Assembly (NCBI GenBank): GCA_018666235.1
Contig: JABJAB010000019.1
Location: forward strand, 8,931-72,930
Length of the DNA stretch: 64,000 nt
Direction: 5' to 3'
DNA from: Ilumatobacter sp.
Lineage (GTDB): Bacteria > Actinomycetota > Acidimicrobiia > Acidimicrobiales > Ilumatobacteraceae
Under the pieces are notes generated by a model. The model was given only the letters and a program-made list of their open reading frames with translations, was not told the DNA's origin and searched no databases. Position 1 is the stretch's first letter; each line of letters starts with the position of its first letter. Positions 45,907 to 54,224 of this stretch are shown piece by piece. The translations under genes were made by a program, and so were the position numbers.

Positions 45907-46304
45907 GGATAATCCATCACTCCTGAGTCCGTCCAGACTCAAAAACCGGCAGCCGACCCAAACATACCCCCGCCCCGACCAGTGCCAACGGGCCACCGGC
46001 GAGAACGGACAGAGTTCTCTCACGCCTCGTCGGCGGCGACGTTGGTGTCATCGTGTCGAGCCTGCGCCGTCAAGCTGGCGCTGGCTTCAACGTTCCCTGC
46101 AGGTTTGCTGAAAGTGCTCGAGGGAGTCCGGGGGCAGCGTTGTCAGTTGATAGATGTTTCGGACCCGAAGTGTTCGCAGTCTGCACCGTCTAACGGCCCT
46201 TGCCGTCATATCACTTTTTCGGATCGAAAAGGGCGCAGGGAGGGCGCAGAAGGTTTTCGTGTTCCGAGGGCTTTGCCCAGAAACCATGATCTAGCTGGTG
46301 TTTT

Positions 46305-46381
46305 TGGTGCCCCAGGTGGGACTCGAACCCACACTTGACGGTGTTTGAGACCGTTGCCTCTGCCAATTGGGCTACTAGGGC
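46305..46381 (-). tRNA. tRNA with anticodon CAA (Leu by anticodon)
   Basis: A 77-nt cloverleaf with encoded CCA (46305-46307) and acceptor GCCCTAG pairing with CTGGGGC. The anticodon arm is ACGGT-CTCAAAC-ACCGT, giving CAA. The T arm is GTGGG-TTCGAGT-CCCAC. The variable loop is only 5 nt (CAAGT), so this is a class I tRNA, whereas leucine tRNAs normally have a long variable arm. The 3' end borders the scar region. Confidence 0.85.
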
Positions 46382-46515
46382 GTACTGGTGATCAGAGGAT
46401 ATCCGCACCGTCCGGCGAACCGTACGGCCGACCGACAGGTCGCGTCCCACTGAGCGAGTGGGAATTACTCCGCGGTAGCCGCACAAATCGTCGTCGCGCG
46501 TCTAACCTCGCCACA

Positions 46516-47691
46516 ATGCTCGCCTTCACGTTCCCCGGTCAGGGGTCTCAACGCCCGGGGATGGGCCGCCCGTGGCAAGACCATGAGAGTTGGGAACTCG
46601 TCGACGAGGCTTCCGAAGTCGCCGGCCGCGACGTTGGCGCCTTGCTCTGCGACGCTGACGCCGACGAGCTCCGCGACACGCGCAATGCTCAGCTGACAAC
46701 GTTCGTTTCGAGCTTGATGGTGCTCGATGCCACGGAGCGCCTCGGCTTGGAACCGAGCTTCTGTGCTGGCCACTCGCTCGGCGAGTACACCGCGCTGACT
46801 GCCACTGGCGCCCTCGGGTTCGACGATGGCGTTCGCCTTGTGACTGCTCGTGCCGCCGCAATGCACGACGCGGGGTTGGAACAGCCGGGCACGATGGCCG
46901 CCGTCCTCGGGCTTGATGATGACCATGTCGACGTGGCCTGCCGCCGCGCCGACTCTGACGTCTGGGTTGCCAACTACAACGCTCCAGGTCAGGTCGTCAT
47001 CGCCGGGTCGCCTGCCGGCGTCGAGTCGGCGGGCGAGCATGCGAAAGAACTCGGTGCCAAACGCGTCATGGGGCTGCAGGTCTCGGGTGCGTTCCACACG
47101 CCGTTCATGACCGCAGCGCGTGATCGGTTGCGTGAAGCCCTCGCTGCAGCCCGTCCACGGGACACCGACGTGCCGGTGGTTGCCAACGTCGATGCCCTTG
47201 CCCACAACGAGGGATCCGTGTGGGCAAGCCTGCTGTCGGCGCAACTGTCGAGCCCCGTCCGCTGGAAGCAGAGTCTGCTCACTCTTTCCGGAGCTGGGGT
47301 CACCGACTTCGCTGAACTTGGCCCGGGCGGGGTCCTCACGGGGATGGCGAAACGCACCGTAAAAGATTCGCGGACCATCTCGGTTTCTACACCCGAGGAT
47401 CTCGACAAACTGATCGAGTGGGTCGATGCTGGCTCCCCCACCGGTGCAGCGCAGCTCGACGGCGAGCACCTTTTTGCAACAGAACGCCTCGTGGTCAGCC
47501 CCGCGACCGGCGTCTTTCAGCCACTCGGAACCCTCGGTGAGGGATCACCGATCAACGTCGGCACCGTGATCGGGCACGTTGGCGAGCACGAAGTCCGATC
47601 CGCCTTCGCCGGCCTCCTCCAGAGCTACATCGCGGTCGACACCGAACGAGTGACCACTCGCCAGCCCATTGCCTGGCTCCGTACCAACTGA
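46516..47691 (+). CDS. fabD: malonyl-CoA:ACP transacylase with lipoyl-like C-terminal extension
   Basis: FabD loads malonate onto acyl carrier protein for fatty-acid synthesis. The 391-residue protein has FTFPGQGSQRPGMG at its start, the catalytic Ser in GHSLGEYTAL near residue 92, the catalytic His in SGAFHTPFM near residue 196, and FAELGPGGVLTGM. After the transferase domain (about residue 305) comes an extra 80 residues ending GLLQSYIAVDTERVTTRQPI, patterned like a biotinyl/lipoyl hammerhead domain without the lysine. A TAACCT box 7 nt before the ATG suggests leaderless transcription. It is the first gene of the fab operon. Confidence 0.93.
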   Translation: MLAFTFPGQGSQRPGMGRPWQDHESWELVDEASEVAGRDVGALLCDADADELRDTRNAQLTTFVSSLMVLDATERLGLEPSFCAGHSLGEYTALTATGALGFDDGVRLVTARAAAMHDAGLEQPGTMAAVLGLDDDHVDVACRRADSDVWVANYNAPGQVVIAGSPAGVESAGEHAKELGAKRVMGLQVSGAFHTPFMTAARDRLREALAAARPRDTDVPVVANVDALAHNEGSVWASLLSAQLSSPVRWKQSLLTLSGAGVTDFAELGPGGVLTGMAKRTVKDSRTISVSTPEDLDKLIEWVDAGSPTGAAQLDGEHLFATERLVVSPATGVFQPLGTLGEGSPINVGTVIGHVGEHEVRSAFAGLLQSYIAVDTERVTTRQPIAWLRTN

Positions 47692-47748
47692 AGTCGCAGA
47701 CACACTGAAAATTGGCCGGACACCCCCGGTCATCCCTGGAGGGATGAG

Positions 47749-48738
47749 ATGCCACGAGTCAACCAAGGAGTACGAGGAGCGGTGATCACCGGCTGGGGTT
47801 CGGCGCTCCCACCAAAGGTCCTCACCAACCACGACCTTGAGGACATGTTTGAGACTGATCACGATTGGATCGTGGAACGGACCGGCATCCACGAACGACG
47901 TGTTGGCGGGATGACGTCGGACCTGTCGATCGAGTCCGGCCGTGCCGCCCTGGAGATGTCCGGCGTCGACCTTGATGCCATCGACGCGTTGATCCTCGCC
48001 ACGACCACCCCAGATCGCTCCGTGCCCGCCACTGCCTCAACGGTGCAGGCTGCGCTGGGCCTCAACTGTGGCGCATTTGACGTGAACGCAGCGTGCTCCG
48101 GTTGGGTCTACGGACTCGTGACCGCCCACGGCCTCATTGCGATGGGCGCCGAAAAGGTCTTGCTGATTGGCACCGACACGTTGGCCCGCATTACCGATTG
48201 GACCGACCGCAACACCGCCATTCTCTTCGCAGACGGATCGGCCGCCACGGTGCTTGAGGCCGTCGACGGCCCCGGACAGATGCTCGGATGGGACCTCGAC
48301 TCTGACGGCACGGCTGAACGACATCTGTACGCCGAAACGGGTGGAACCCTGCAGATGGAAGGCCGGGAAGTCTTCCGCAAAGCGGTACGCATCATGGTCG
48401 ACTCAGCCACGAAGTCGATGGCCCACGCTGGCGTCTCGGCCGACGAGATCGCGCTCGTCGTTCCTCACCAAGCCAACATCCGCATCATCTCGGCATCCAT
48501 TGATCGTCTGGGTATCCCGATGGAACGCACCTCAATCGTGCTCGACAAGACCGGTAACACGTCGTCTGCCTCGATCCCGCTTGCCCTCAATCGAGCACTC
48601 GAAGATGGTCGGGTCCGTGACGGCGATCTCGTCCTGTTCGTCGGATTTGGTGCCGGGATGTCGGCAGCGAGCGCCGTTGTTCGCTGGAACACGACCGATC
48701 CTGAACTGGTGCCCGAGAGTGGGGAGGCTTCCGCGTGA
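47749..48738 (+). CDS. fabH: 3-oxoacyl-ACP synthase III
   Basis: FabH starts fatty-acid chains by condensing an acyl-CoA with malonyl-ACP. The 329-residue thiolase-fold protein has the catalytic Cys in VNAACSGWVYGL near residue 115, His in VVPHQANIRII near residue 243, and Asn in DKTGNTSSASIPLAL near residue 273. The N-terminal GWGSALPPKVLTN and the RTGIHERR loop match the family. It lies 57 nt after fabD and shares GTGA with fabG. Confidence 0.95.
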   Translation: MPRVNQGVRGAVITGWGSALPPKVLTNHDLEDMFETDHDWIVERTGIHERRVGGMTSDLSIESGRAALEMSGVDLDAIDALILATTTPDRSVPATASTVQAALGLNCGAFDVNAACSGWVYGLVTAHGLIAMGAEKVLLIGTDTLARITDWTDRNTAILFADGSAATVLEAVDGPGQMLGWDLDSDGTAERHLYAETGGTLQMEGREVFRKAVRIMVDSATKSMAHAGVSADEIALVVPHQANIRIISASIDRLGIPMERTSIVLDKTGNTSSASIPLALNRALEDGRVRDGDLVLFVGFGAGMSAASAVVRWNTTDPELVPESGEASA

Positions 48739-49484
48739 CCGACTCGGCCACCACAACTTCCGGATCGGGCGAGCCGACCGGTCGGATCATCCTCATCACC
48801 GGCGGCTCGAGGGGCATCGGTCTCGCTTGCGCTCGGCGGTTCGCCGCCGATGGCGACCGCGTTGCGGTCACCTACAACTCTTCGCCGCCACCGGACGGGT
48901 TATTCGGCGTCAAGTGTGACGTCACGTCGACCGACGACGTCGACGCCGCTTTCTCAGCGGTCGAGGAGCACTTTGGCGGGACCGTCGAGGTGCTCGTCTC
49001 GAATGCTGGCGTCACCAAGGATGGCCTCCTCCTGCGGATGACCGAGGACGACTTCGCTTCGGTGCTTGATGCCAACCTCACCGCGTCGTACCGAGTCGCC
49101 AAGCGAGCCGCCAAGGGAATGCTCAAGGCGCGCTCCGGGCGCATCGTGCTCATGTCGTCAGTGGTCGGAATGCTCGGATCGGCTGGGCAATCGAACTACT
49201 CGGCGTCCAAGGCGGGACTTGTCGGGTTTGCCCGTTCGCTTGCGCGCGAGCTCGGGTCACGGTCGATCACCGTCAACGTTGTCGCTCCCGGCCCGGTCGC
49301 AACCGACATGACTGCCGCACTCACCGACGATCAACTCGCCAACATCACCAATGCGGTTCCACTCGGCCGCATGGCTGAACCCGAAGAAATTGCCGGCGCC
49401 GTCGCGTTCCTCACCGGTCCCGATGGCGCCTACATCACGGGCGCCGTCATCCCGGTCGACGGTGGCCTCGGCATGGGCCACTAG
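48735..49484 (+). CDS. fabG: 3-oxoacyl-ACP reductase
   Basis: FabG performs the first reduction of each elongation cycle with NADPH. The 249-residue SDR has TGGSRGIGLACARRF near residue 23, NAGVTKDGLLLRM near residue 91, and the catalytic Ser in RIVLMSSVVGMLGSAGQ. Catalytic Tyr and Lys are in NYSASKAGLVGF near residue 155. The VTKDGLLLRM phrase is typical of FabG rather than general SDRs. The start is GTG at 48735, overlapping fabH by 4 nt. A short hairpin (49483-49497) follows the stop. Confidence 0.94.
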   Translation: MTDSATTTSGSGEPTGRIILITGGSRGIGLACARRFAADGDRVAVTYNSSPPPDGLFGVKCDVTSTDDVDAAFSAVEEHFGGTVEVLVSNAGVTKDGLLLRMTEDDFASVLDANLTASYRVAKRAAKGMLKARSGRIVLMSSVVGMLGSAGQSNYSASKAGLVGFARSLARELGSRSITVNVVAPGPVATDMTAALTDDQLANITNAVPLGRMAEPEEIAGAVAFLTGPDGAYITGAVIPVDGGLGMGH

Positions 49485-49557
49485 CGGCGAAGCCGCTGGT
49501 GGCCGACCTGTTCCCGTACAATCTCAATCAACACCCCAACAAACTGGAGACACTCCT

Positions 49558-49794
49558 GTGAATGAAGAACTGTTCGCCCGCTTCCGCAAGTGCGCCGTCG
49601 AGGTGCTCTCGGTCGAAGAATCCGCCGTCACCCTGGACGCCAAGTTCGGCGACGACCTCGACGCCGACAGTCTCGACCTCGTTGAGCTCGTGATGGCACT
49701 CGAAGAAGAATTCGACATCGCTGTGCCCGAGGAAGAACTCGAAGGCGTCGAGACCGTGCAGAACGCCTACGACCTCGTGGCTGGCAAGCTCTGA
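49558..49794 (+). CDS. acpP: acyl carrier protein
   Basis: ACP carries growing acyl chains on a phosphopantetheine arm. The 78-residue acidic helical protein has the attachment serine in DDLDADSLDLVELVMALEEE near residue 39. The start is GTG at 49558, with GGAG at about 49545-49548 as ribosome binding site. A possible TACAAT -10 box (49517-49522) in the 73-nt gap after fabG may give acpP extra transcription, as expected for an abundant protein. Its TGA overlaps the fabF ATG. Confidence 0.96.
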   Translation: MNEELFARFRKCAVEVLSVEESAVTLDAKFGDDLDADSLDLVELVMALEEEFDIAVPEEELEGVETVQNAYDLVAGKL

Positions 49795-50981
49795 TGTCGG
49801 GCGGCCGCAGGGTCGCCGTCACTGGCCTGGGTGTCGTCGCTCCGGCCGGCATCGGGGCCAGCAATTACTGGGACGGTCTGATCGGCCCGCCCGCTCCGGT
49901 TGGCCGGACCATCGTGTTCGACGATTGGGACGGCTCTCCCTACTTCGATGGGCCCAAGCAAGCTCGGCGAGCTGATCGCGTCGAGCAGTTCGCGCTCGCC
50001 GCAGCAGGCGAAGCTTTCGATCAGGTTGGCGGCGTTGACGCCGTCGCCGTCGACCCTGGGCGTTTCGGCACCATCTTCGCCACCGGCATCGGAGGGCTGC
50101 ACACGCTCGAAGAGCAGATCGGCATTCACAACGAGAAGGGCCCGCGGCGAGTGTCGCCGTTCCTGGTGCCGATGATGATGGCCAACGCTCCGGGCGCGTC
50201 CATTTCGATGCGGTACGGGTTGCAGGGTCAAAGCGAAACCATTGTCACGGCCTGTGCTGCTGGCAGCCATGCGATCAACTACGCGGCGCGCCTCATCAAG
50301 TGGGGCATTCTCGATGCTGCTGTCACTGGTGGCTGCGAGTCGGCCGGAACCCCGACCGGGATCGCCGGCTTCGCGAACATGACGGCCCTGTCGTCCGCTG
50401 GTGTCAGCCGGCCGTTTGACGTCGACCGCGATGGCTTTGTCATGGGCGAGGGTGGCGCAGTGCTCATTCTCGAAGAATGGTCGGCGGCGGAAGCTCGTGG
50501 TGCAAACATTCTCGGCGAGATCCTCGGTGGCGCGAGCAATGCCGACGCGCATCACATCACCGCTCCGGCGCCCGGCGGCGTCGGTGCCATCAAATGTATT
50601 GAGCTGGCGCTTGCCGAATCAGGACTTGCCGCCGCCGACGTCAAGCAGGTCAATGCACACGGCACGTCCACTCCGCTGAACGACGCAGCCGAGGCTGCCG
50701 CAATCACCCAGGTCTTCGGCGCCCAGGCCGTTCCGGTCACATCGACCAAGGGCATCACCGGCCATGCGCTCGGCGCGGCGGGAGCGCTCGAGGCAGTCGC
50801 CGCGCTGCTATCGATTCAGAACGAGGCGATTCCCCCAACGGCGAACACCGTCAACGTCGACCCCGAGATGGACATCGATCTCGTGTTCGGCGCACCCCGC
50901 GCATGGGAACCAGGTCCGGTGGTCAGCACCAACTTCGGTTTTGGTGGCCACAATGGAGTCGTCGTCGTCGCTCCGGCCTAG
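49794..50981 (+). CDS. fabF: 3-oxoacyl-ACP synthase II
   Basis: FabF condenses malonyl-ACP with acyl-ACP during chain elongation. The 395-residue KAS protein has VAVTGLGVVAPAG at the start, the catalytic Cys in TACAAGSHAINYA near residue 155, His in VNAHGTSTPLNDAAE near residue 290, and His in KGITGHALGAAGALE near residue 325. The NFGFGGHNG motif closes the protein. At 395 residues it is slightly shorter than the usual 410. It ends the fab operon and converges with fabZ across 32 nt. Confidence 0.94.
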   Translation: MSGGRRVAVTGLGVVAPAGIGASNYWDGLIGPPAPVGRTIVFDDWDGSPYFDGPKQARRADRVEQFALAAAGEAFDQVGGVDAVAVDPGRFGTIFATGIGGLHTLEEQIGIHNEKGPRRVSPFLVPMMMANAPGASISMRYGLQGQSETIVTACAAGSHAINYAARLIKWGILDAAVTGGCESAGTPTGIAGFANMTALSSAGVSRPFDVDRDGFVMGEGGAVLILEEWSAAEARGANILGEILGGASNADAHHITAPAPGGVGAIKCIELALAESGLAAADVKQVNAHGTSTPLNDAAEAAAITQVFGAQAVPVTSTKGITGHALGAAGALEAVAALLSIQNEAIPPTANTVNVDPEMDIDLVFGAPRAWEPGPVVSTNFGFGGHNGVVVVAPA

Positions 50982-51013
50982 ACCCTTGACTGACGTGCGG
51001 CCTGCACAGGCGC

Positions 51014-51442
51014 TCAGCGGTCGGCAAAGACAAACATCAGGTCACAGCTGGTGGCCAGTTCGCCGTTGACCTTGGCTGTACCGGTGCCCTTGCCCGCACG
51101 GGCTGACATTCGACCAAGCTCGACCTCGATCACCAACTCGTCACCCGGCACGACCTGACGGCGGAATCGCGCCTTGTCGAGACCCCCGAAGAGCGGCAGC
51201 TTGGTAGTGAAGTCGGGGTGGGCCAGTACGGCGCACGCGCCGACCTGTGCAATCGACTCGCACATCAGCACGCCGGGCAGCGTCGGCCTGCCCGGAAAGT
51301 GCCCCGGGAAGAAGTACTCGTCTCCGGTTAATCGCCAGATCCCGGTCGCCGACACGCCCGGCTCCAAGGCAGTCAGCTCATCGACGAGCAGGAACGGCGG
51401 ACGGTGCGGAAGCAGGTCGATCGGTGCAGGCAACGAACTCAT
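51014..51442 (-). CDS. fabZ: 3-hydroxyacyl-ACP dehydratase, FabZ type
   Basis: FabZ removes water from 3-hydroxyacyl-ACP. The 142-residue hotdog-fold protein has LLPHRPPFLLVDE near residue 10. The active-site His is in FFPGHFPGRPTLPGVLMCES near residue 47, followed by IAQVGA, where Glu of the ES pair is the second catalytic residue. ARFRRQVVPGDEL also matches the family. It lies beside the fab operon but on the opposite strand, so it must be regulated separately. Confidence 0.92.
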   Translation of the reverse strand: MSSLPAPIDLLPHRPPFLLVDELTALEPGVSATGIWRLTGDEYFFPGHFPGRPTLPGVLMCESIAQVGACAVLAHPDFTTKLPLFGGLDKARFRRQVVPGDELVIEVELGRMSARAGKGTGTAKVNGELATSCDLMFVFADR

Positions 51443-51467
51443 CTGCGCATCTTGGCCCAGACGCGGA

Positions 51468-51509
51468 GCGCCGCCGGTGATCGAGCGGTAGCTCGACCAC
51501 CGGCGGCGC
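51468..51509. terminator. long GC-rich hairpin between the fasciclin gene and fabZ
   Basis: 51468-51486 pairs with 51491-51509 with 18 of 19 matches and a GGTA loop. No T-run follows on either strand. Its position at the 3' end of the fasciclin gene suggests termination or 3'-end protection. Confidence 0.55.
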
Positions 51510-51538
51510 CGTGTGGGATGTGTTGTTCTTCTCGAACC

Positions 51539-52579
51539 TCAGCTCAGGAGTGTGCTCGGATCAATGCTCGGCGGGACGAGCACGGCGTCGATCACGTGGA
51601 TGACACCGTTGCTGGCCTCGACGTCGACGGCAATGACGTTGGCGCCGTTGACGGTCACACCGTCATCGCTGGCGACGAGTTCGATCTCTTCGCCCTGCAG
51701 GGTGGCCACAGCGCCGGTAGCGACGTCGGACGACGGCACTTCGGCACCGAGGACGTGGTACGTCAGGACCGCCACGAGGGCGTCCTTATTCTCCGGCAGG
51801 AGCAGTGCGTCGACGAGGCCGGCGGGCAGTGCTGCGAAGGCCTCATCGGTCGGAGCGAAGACGGTGAACGGACCTTCGCCCGACAGCGTCTCGGCGAGAT
51901 CTGCGGCGGTAACTGCAGCGACGAGCGTGTTGAACGAGCCGGCCTCGACGGCGACGTCGACAATCGTGCCGACTTCCATCTCTTCTTCCATCGCCTCTGA
52001 TTCCATCGCGTCAGCGACAAGCAGGGCAGTGGCGTCGATGCTCGGCGGGACGAGCACGCTGTCGATCACGTGGATGACACCGTTGCTGGCCTCGACGTCG
52101 ACGGCAATGACGTTGGCGCCGTTGACGGTCACACCGTTTTCGCCGGCGACGAGTTCGATCTCTTCGCCCTGCAGGGTGGCCACAGCGCCGGTAGCGACGT
52201 CGGACGACGGCACCTCAGCACCGAGGACGTGGTACGTGAGCACTGCGACAAGCGCAGCTTCGTTCTCCGGCAGCAGCAGTGCGTCGACGAGGCCGGCGGG
52301 CAGTGCAGCGAATGCGTCATCGGTCGGAGCGAAGACGGTGAACGGACCTTCGCCCGACAGCGTCTCGGCGAGCCCAGCGGCGGAGACCGCAGCGACGAGG
52401 GTGTCAAACGTGCCAGCAGCGATAGCGACGTCGACGATCGTGCCGACTTCGGCTGCTTCGGCGGCTTCAGCTTCGGTGGTGGCGACGTCAGCGTCGTTGC
52501 CGTCGCTGCCGCAAGCCGTGAGTGCCAGAACACCGGCGACGAGGCCGGCTGCAAGGCGAGTAGTGGTGGTGCGCTTCAT
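51539..52579 (-). CDS. lipoprotein with two tandem fasciclin (FAS1) domains
   Basis: This 346-residue secreted protein is anchored as a lipoprotein: the signal peptide ends in LTAC with Cys23. After a Glu/Ala-rich linker come two FAS1 domains, each with TLVAAV..., GPFTVFAPTD(D/E)AFAAL near its start and NGVIHVID(S/A)VLVPPSI at its end. FAS1 domains mediate adhesion or ligand binding at the cell surface. The ATG at 52579 is used because AAGGAG lies just upstream. The two domains are nearly identical in protein and DNA. Confidence 0.93.
   Translation of the reverse strand: MKRTTTTRLAAGLVAGVLALTACGSDGNDADVATTEAEAAEAAEVGTIVDVAIAAGTFDTLVAAVSAAGLAETLSGEGPFTVFAPTDDAFAALPAGLVDALLLPENEAALVAVLTYHVLGAEVPSSDVATGAVATLQGEEIELVAGENGVTVNGANVIAVDVEASNGVIHVIDSVLVPPSIDATALLVADAMESEAMEEEMEVGTIVDVAVEAGSFNTLVAAVTAADLAETLSGEGPFTVFAPTDEAFAALPAGLVDALLLPENKDALVAVLTYHVLGAEVPSSDVATGAVATLQGEEIELVASDDGVTVNGANVIAVDVEASNGVIHVIDAVLVPPSIDPSTLLS
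51564..51976 (-). repeat. FAS1 domain DNA repeat, unit 1 (C-terminal domain)
   Basis: This 413-nt unit is repeated with an offset of exactly 474 nt (158 codons) at 52038-52450. Long stretches, such as the 74 nt from 51589, are identical or almost identical. It encodes the C-terminal FAS1 domain. Confidence 0.9.
52038..52450 (-). repeat. FAS1 domain DNA repeat, unit 2 (N-terminal domain)
   Basis: Partner of 51564-51976, encoding the N-terminal FAS1 domain. Roughly a dozen residues differ over about 137 aligned positions. The spacer between units encodes an acidic ESEAMEEEME linker. Confidence 0.9.
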
Positions 52580-52643
52580 TGGGGGGACTCCTTGAGAGAG
52601 ATGAATGCTGTTGTTCACGCCGCGTGTGCGACATTGATCTCTC

Positions 52644-52668
52644 TACGACGCCCGGCGAGTCCCGGATG
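52644..52668 (-). promoter_or_regulatory. candidate ECF-sigma promoter of the fasciclin gene
   Basis: On the minus strand CATCC (52668-52664) is followed after 16 nt by CGTA (52647-52644), about 65 nt before the start codon. This resembles ECF promoters; mycobacterial SigK, which controls the fasciclin proteins MPT70 and MPT83, uses a CATCC-type -35. Function is inferred. Confidence 0.35.
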
Positions 52669-52692
52669 AAGATTCTTCAAGAAACTTTGGAT

Positions 52693-54177
52693 TCAGTCGT
52701 CGCCCGGGCGGCGGTCGACCTCGTTCGCCGGGTCCCCCGTCCAGCCCGGCGGGTAGGTCAGCGCCAACTCTGCCGGTGTCGGCGCGCGTTCCACTCGGGC
52801 CGCGTCGGGCAGTTCAGCCATGATCGCCTTCATGATGCGTTTGGTGTCGGCATCGACCGACTTGCCCTTCAATGCAACCGGCGCGCCGACGCTGACACGC
52901 ACGATGGGCGGATCGGTGAGGTTCAGCATCTTCGGGCCGCGACTCGACCGCGGCCACACTTTCTCTGTGCCCCACAATCCGACCGGGATTACCGTGGCAC
53001 CCGACATCTGGGCGAGCTGGGCAGCGCCCCAACGCCCGGTGAGCTTCGTCGTGAAGAATGCGGGGCCACGCGGAATGGTTCCCTCGGGCATCATCGCCAC
53101 CATCTCGCCGCCTTCGAGCGCGTCGGCAGCTGCCTGAAGCGGCTCGTCCGAGCCCGTTCCCCGATCGACTCTGATGCCGCCCATTGCGGTCGCGATCTGT
53201 CCGACAACGGGAGCGTCGAAGACTTCCTTCTTGCCCAGGAATCGTGCGGTACGGCCACTCTTGCCGATGACGATCGACATCGCAGAGACGTCGAAGTAAC
53301 TCCGGTGGTTGGCACACAGGATGACGGGCCCGTCTGCGGGGATGTTCTCGACGCCACTGATTTCGAACCGGGCGTAGGGGTACGCGGCCGGACGAGCCAT
53401 TTGGAGCGCGAGCCGCTGCACCTCCAGGCCCACCACAGGGATCTTGACGACGCCGGGCGACACGTCAAGGTTCATCGTGGGCCATCGGCGAGCTGCAGCC
53501 ATCAGCACCATGCGCGGATCAGGGTTGACGACCACCGGGTTGCCGACGGCGTCGAGCATCGGTGTGTCGTACACGCTGTCGGAGTAGGCGTAGCTGTGAG
53601 CGAGATCGATGCCATGTTCTTCGGCCCACGCCGTGATGGCTTCAAGCTTGCCTGCGGACCAGACGAAGGGTCCTTCCAGGGTCCCGTCGTAGTTTCCGTC
53701 TTCTCGCACGCGGTAACGCGTCGCGACCACATCGTCGAGTCCGAGTCGGTCGGCGAATGGTTTGACCAGGTCATAGGGCGTCGTGGTGGCGAGCACGATG
53801 GGCCGGCCAGCTGTGCGATGCATTTCGAAGGCCGCATCGGCAAACGGCTGCACCATGGCGACCAGACGGTCAGCTACCTGATCAGCGGCAGCGCTGACTG
53901 CCGCCTGGGAGTGGCCTTTGGCAAGCGTGACCGCCTGGCGTGCGAGCGCCATCGACGGCAACGTCTCGCCAATCGTGTTGAAGAGTCCGAACAGCAACTT
54001 TTCGCCGGGAAACGGCTTCGACGACAGTCCTGCCAAACGCATGGCGTCGGCGAAGACCTCCCCGGATGCTCCAGCGAGCAACGTGCGGTCGAGATCAAAG
54101 AACGCAGCGCCGTTGTGGGTCTCGACCGCACCGTCCGCTGGCTCGTGAAATGCAGTGCTGTTCGAGGATGCTGACAC
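52693..54177 (-). CDS. HAD-family hydrolase fused to 1-acylglycerol-3-phosphate acyltransferase
   Basis: This 494-residue protein has an N-terminal HAD phosphatase domain (AAFFDLDRTLLAG near residue 25, ATTTPYDLVKP as motif II, AYSDSVYDTPML as motif IV). A PlsC acyltransferase domain starts near residue 270, with ILCANHRSYFD (NHx4D), FLGKKEVF, GGIRVDRG and MMPEGTIPRG. It probably makes phosphatidic acid and handles a phosphorylated lipid precursor, an arrangement seen in actinobacteria. The start is GTG at 54177, with TAGAGT 6 nt upstream (leaderless). Confidence 0.92.
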   Translation of the reverse strand: MSASSNSTAFHEPADGAVETHNGAAFFDLDRTLLAGASGEVFADAMRLAGLSSKPFPGEKLLFGLFNTIGETLPSMALARQAVTLAKGHSQAAVSAAADQVADRLVAMVQPFADAAFEMHRTAGRPIVLATTTPYDLVKPFADRLGLDDVVATRYRVREDGNYDGTLEGPFVWSAGKLEAITAWAEEHGIDLAHSYAYSDSVYDTPMLDAVGNPVVVNPDPRMVLMAAARRWPTMNLDVSPGVVKIPVVGLEVQRLALQMARPAAYPYARFEISGVENIPADGPVILCANHRSYFDVSAMSIVIGKSGRTARFLGKKEVFDAPVVGQIATAMGGIRVDRGTGSDEPLQAAADALEGGEMVAMMPEGTIPRGPAFFTTKLTGRWGAAQLAQMSGATVIPVGLWGTEKVWPRSSRGPKMLNLTDPPIVRVSVGAPVALKGKSVDADTKRIMKAIMAELPDAARVERAPTPAELALTYPPGWTGDPANEVDRRPGDD

Positions 54178-54224
54178 GCCGTCACTCTATGCTGGCGTGC
54201 AGATCAGGACCCGAAAAATGGGAA

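Larger units (their letters stand above)
44665..46304. mobile_element. tRNA-bounded scar of an integrative element
   Basis: This 1.6-kb segment lies between an intact tRNA 3' end (46305) and a displaced copy of that 3' end (44616-44664), the usual geometry of tRNA-site integration. No integrase or replication gene remains. Contents seen are a frameshifted reading frame (44756-45010), a small lipoprotein (45047-45415) and a possible 26-residue membrane peptide (45826-45906). The stretches 45416-45825 and 45907-46304 hold nothing else I can support. AGGGCGCAG occurs at both ends (44768-44776; 46230-46238; 46241-46249), like integrase arm sites. Confidence 0.6.

Noticed and set aside
46345..46515. 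Upstream extension of fabD
   Set aside because: It overlaps the tRNA gene, and FabD homologues start at the FTFPGQGSQ strand; the ATG at 46516 has a good leaderless promoter.
51564..52450. Transposon or phage repeat
   Set aside because: The repeats are in-frame FAS1 domains of one gene.
52579..54174. 531-codon plus-strand frame
   Set aside because: It is antisense to the HAD-acyltransferase gene and has no family features.
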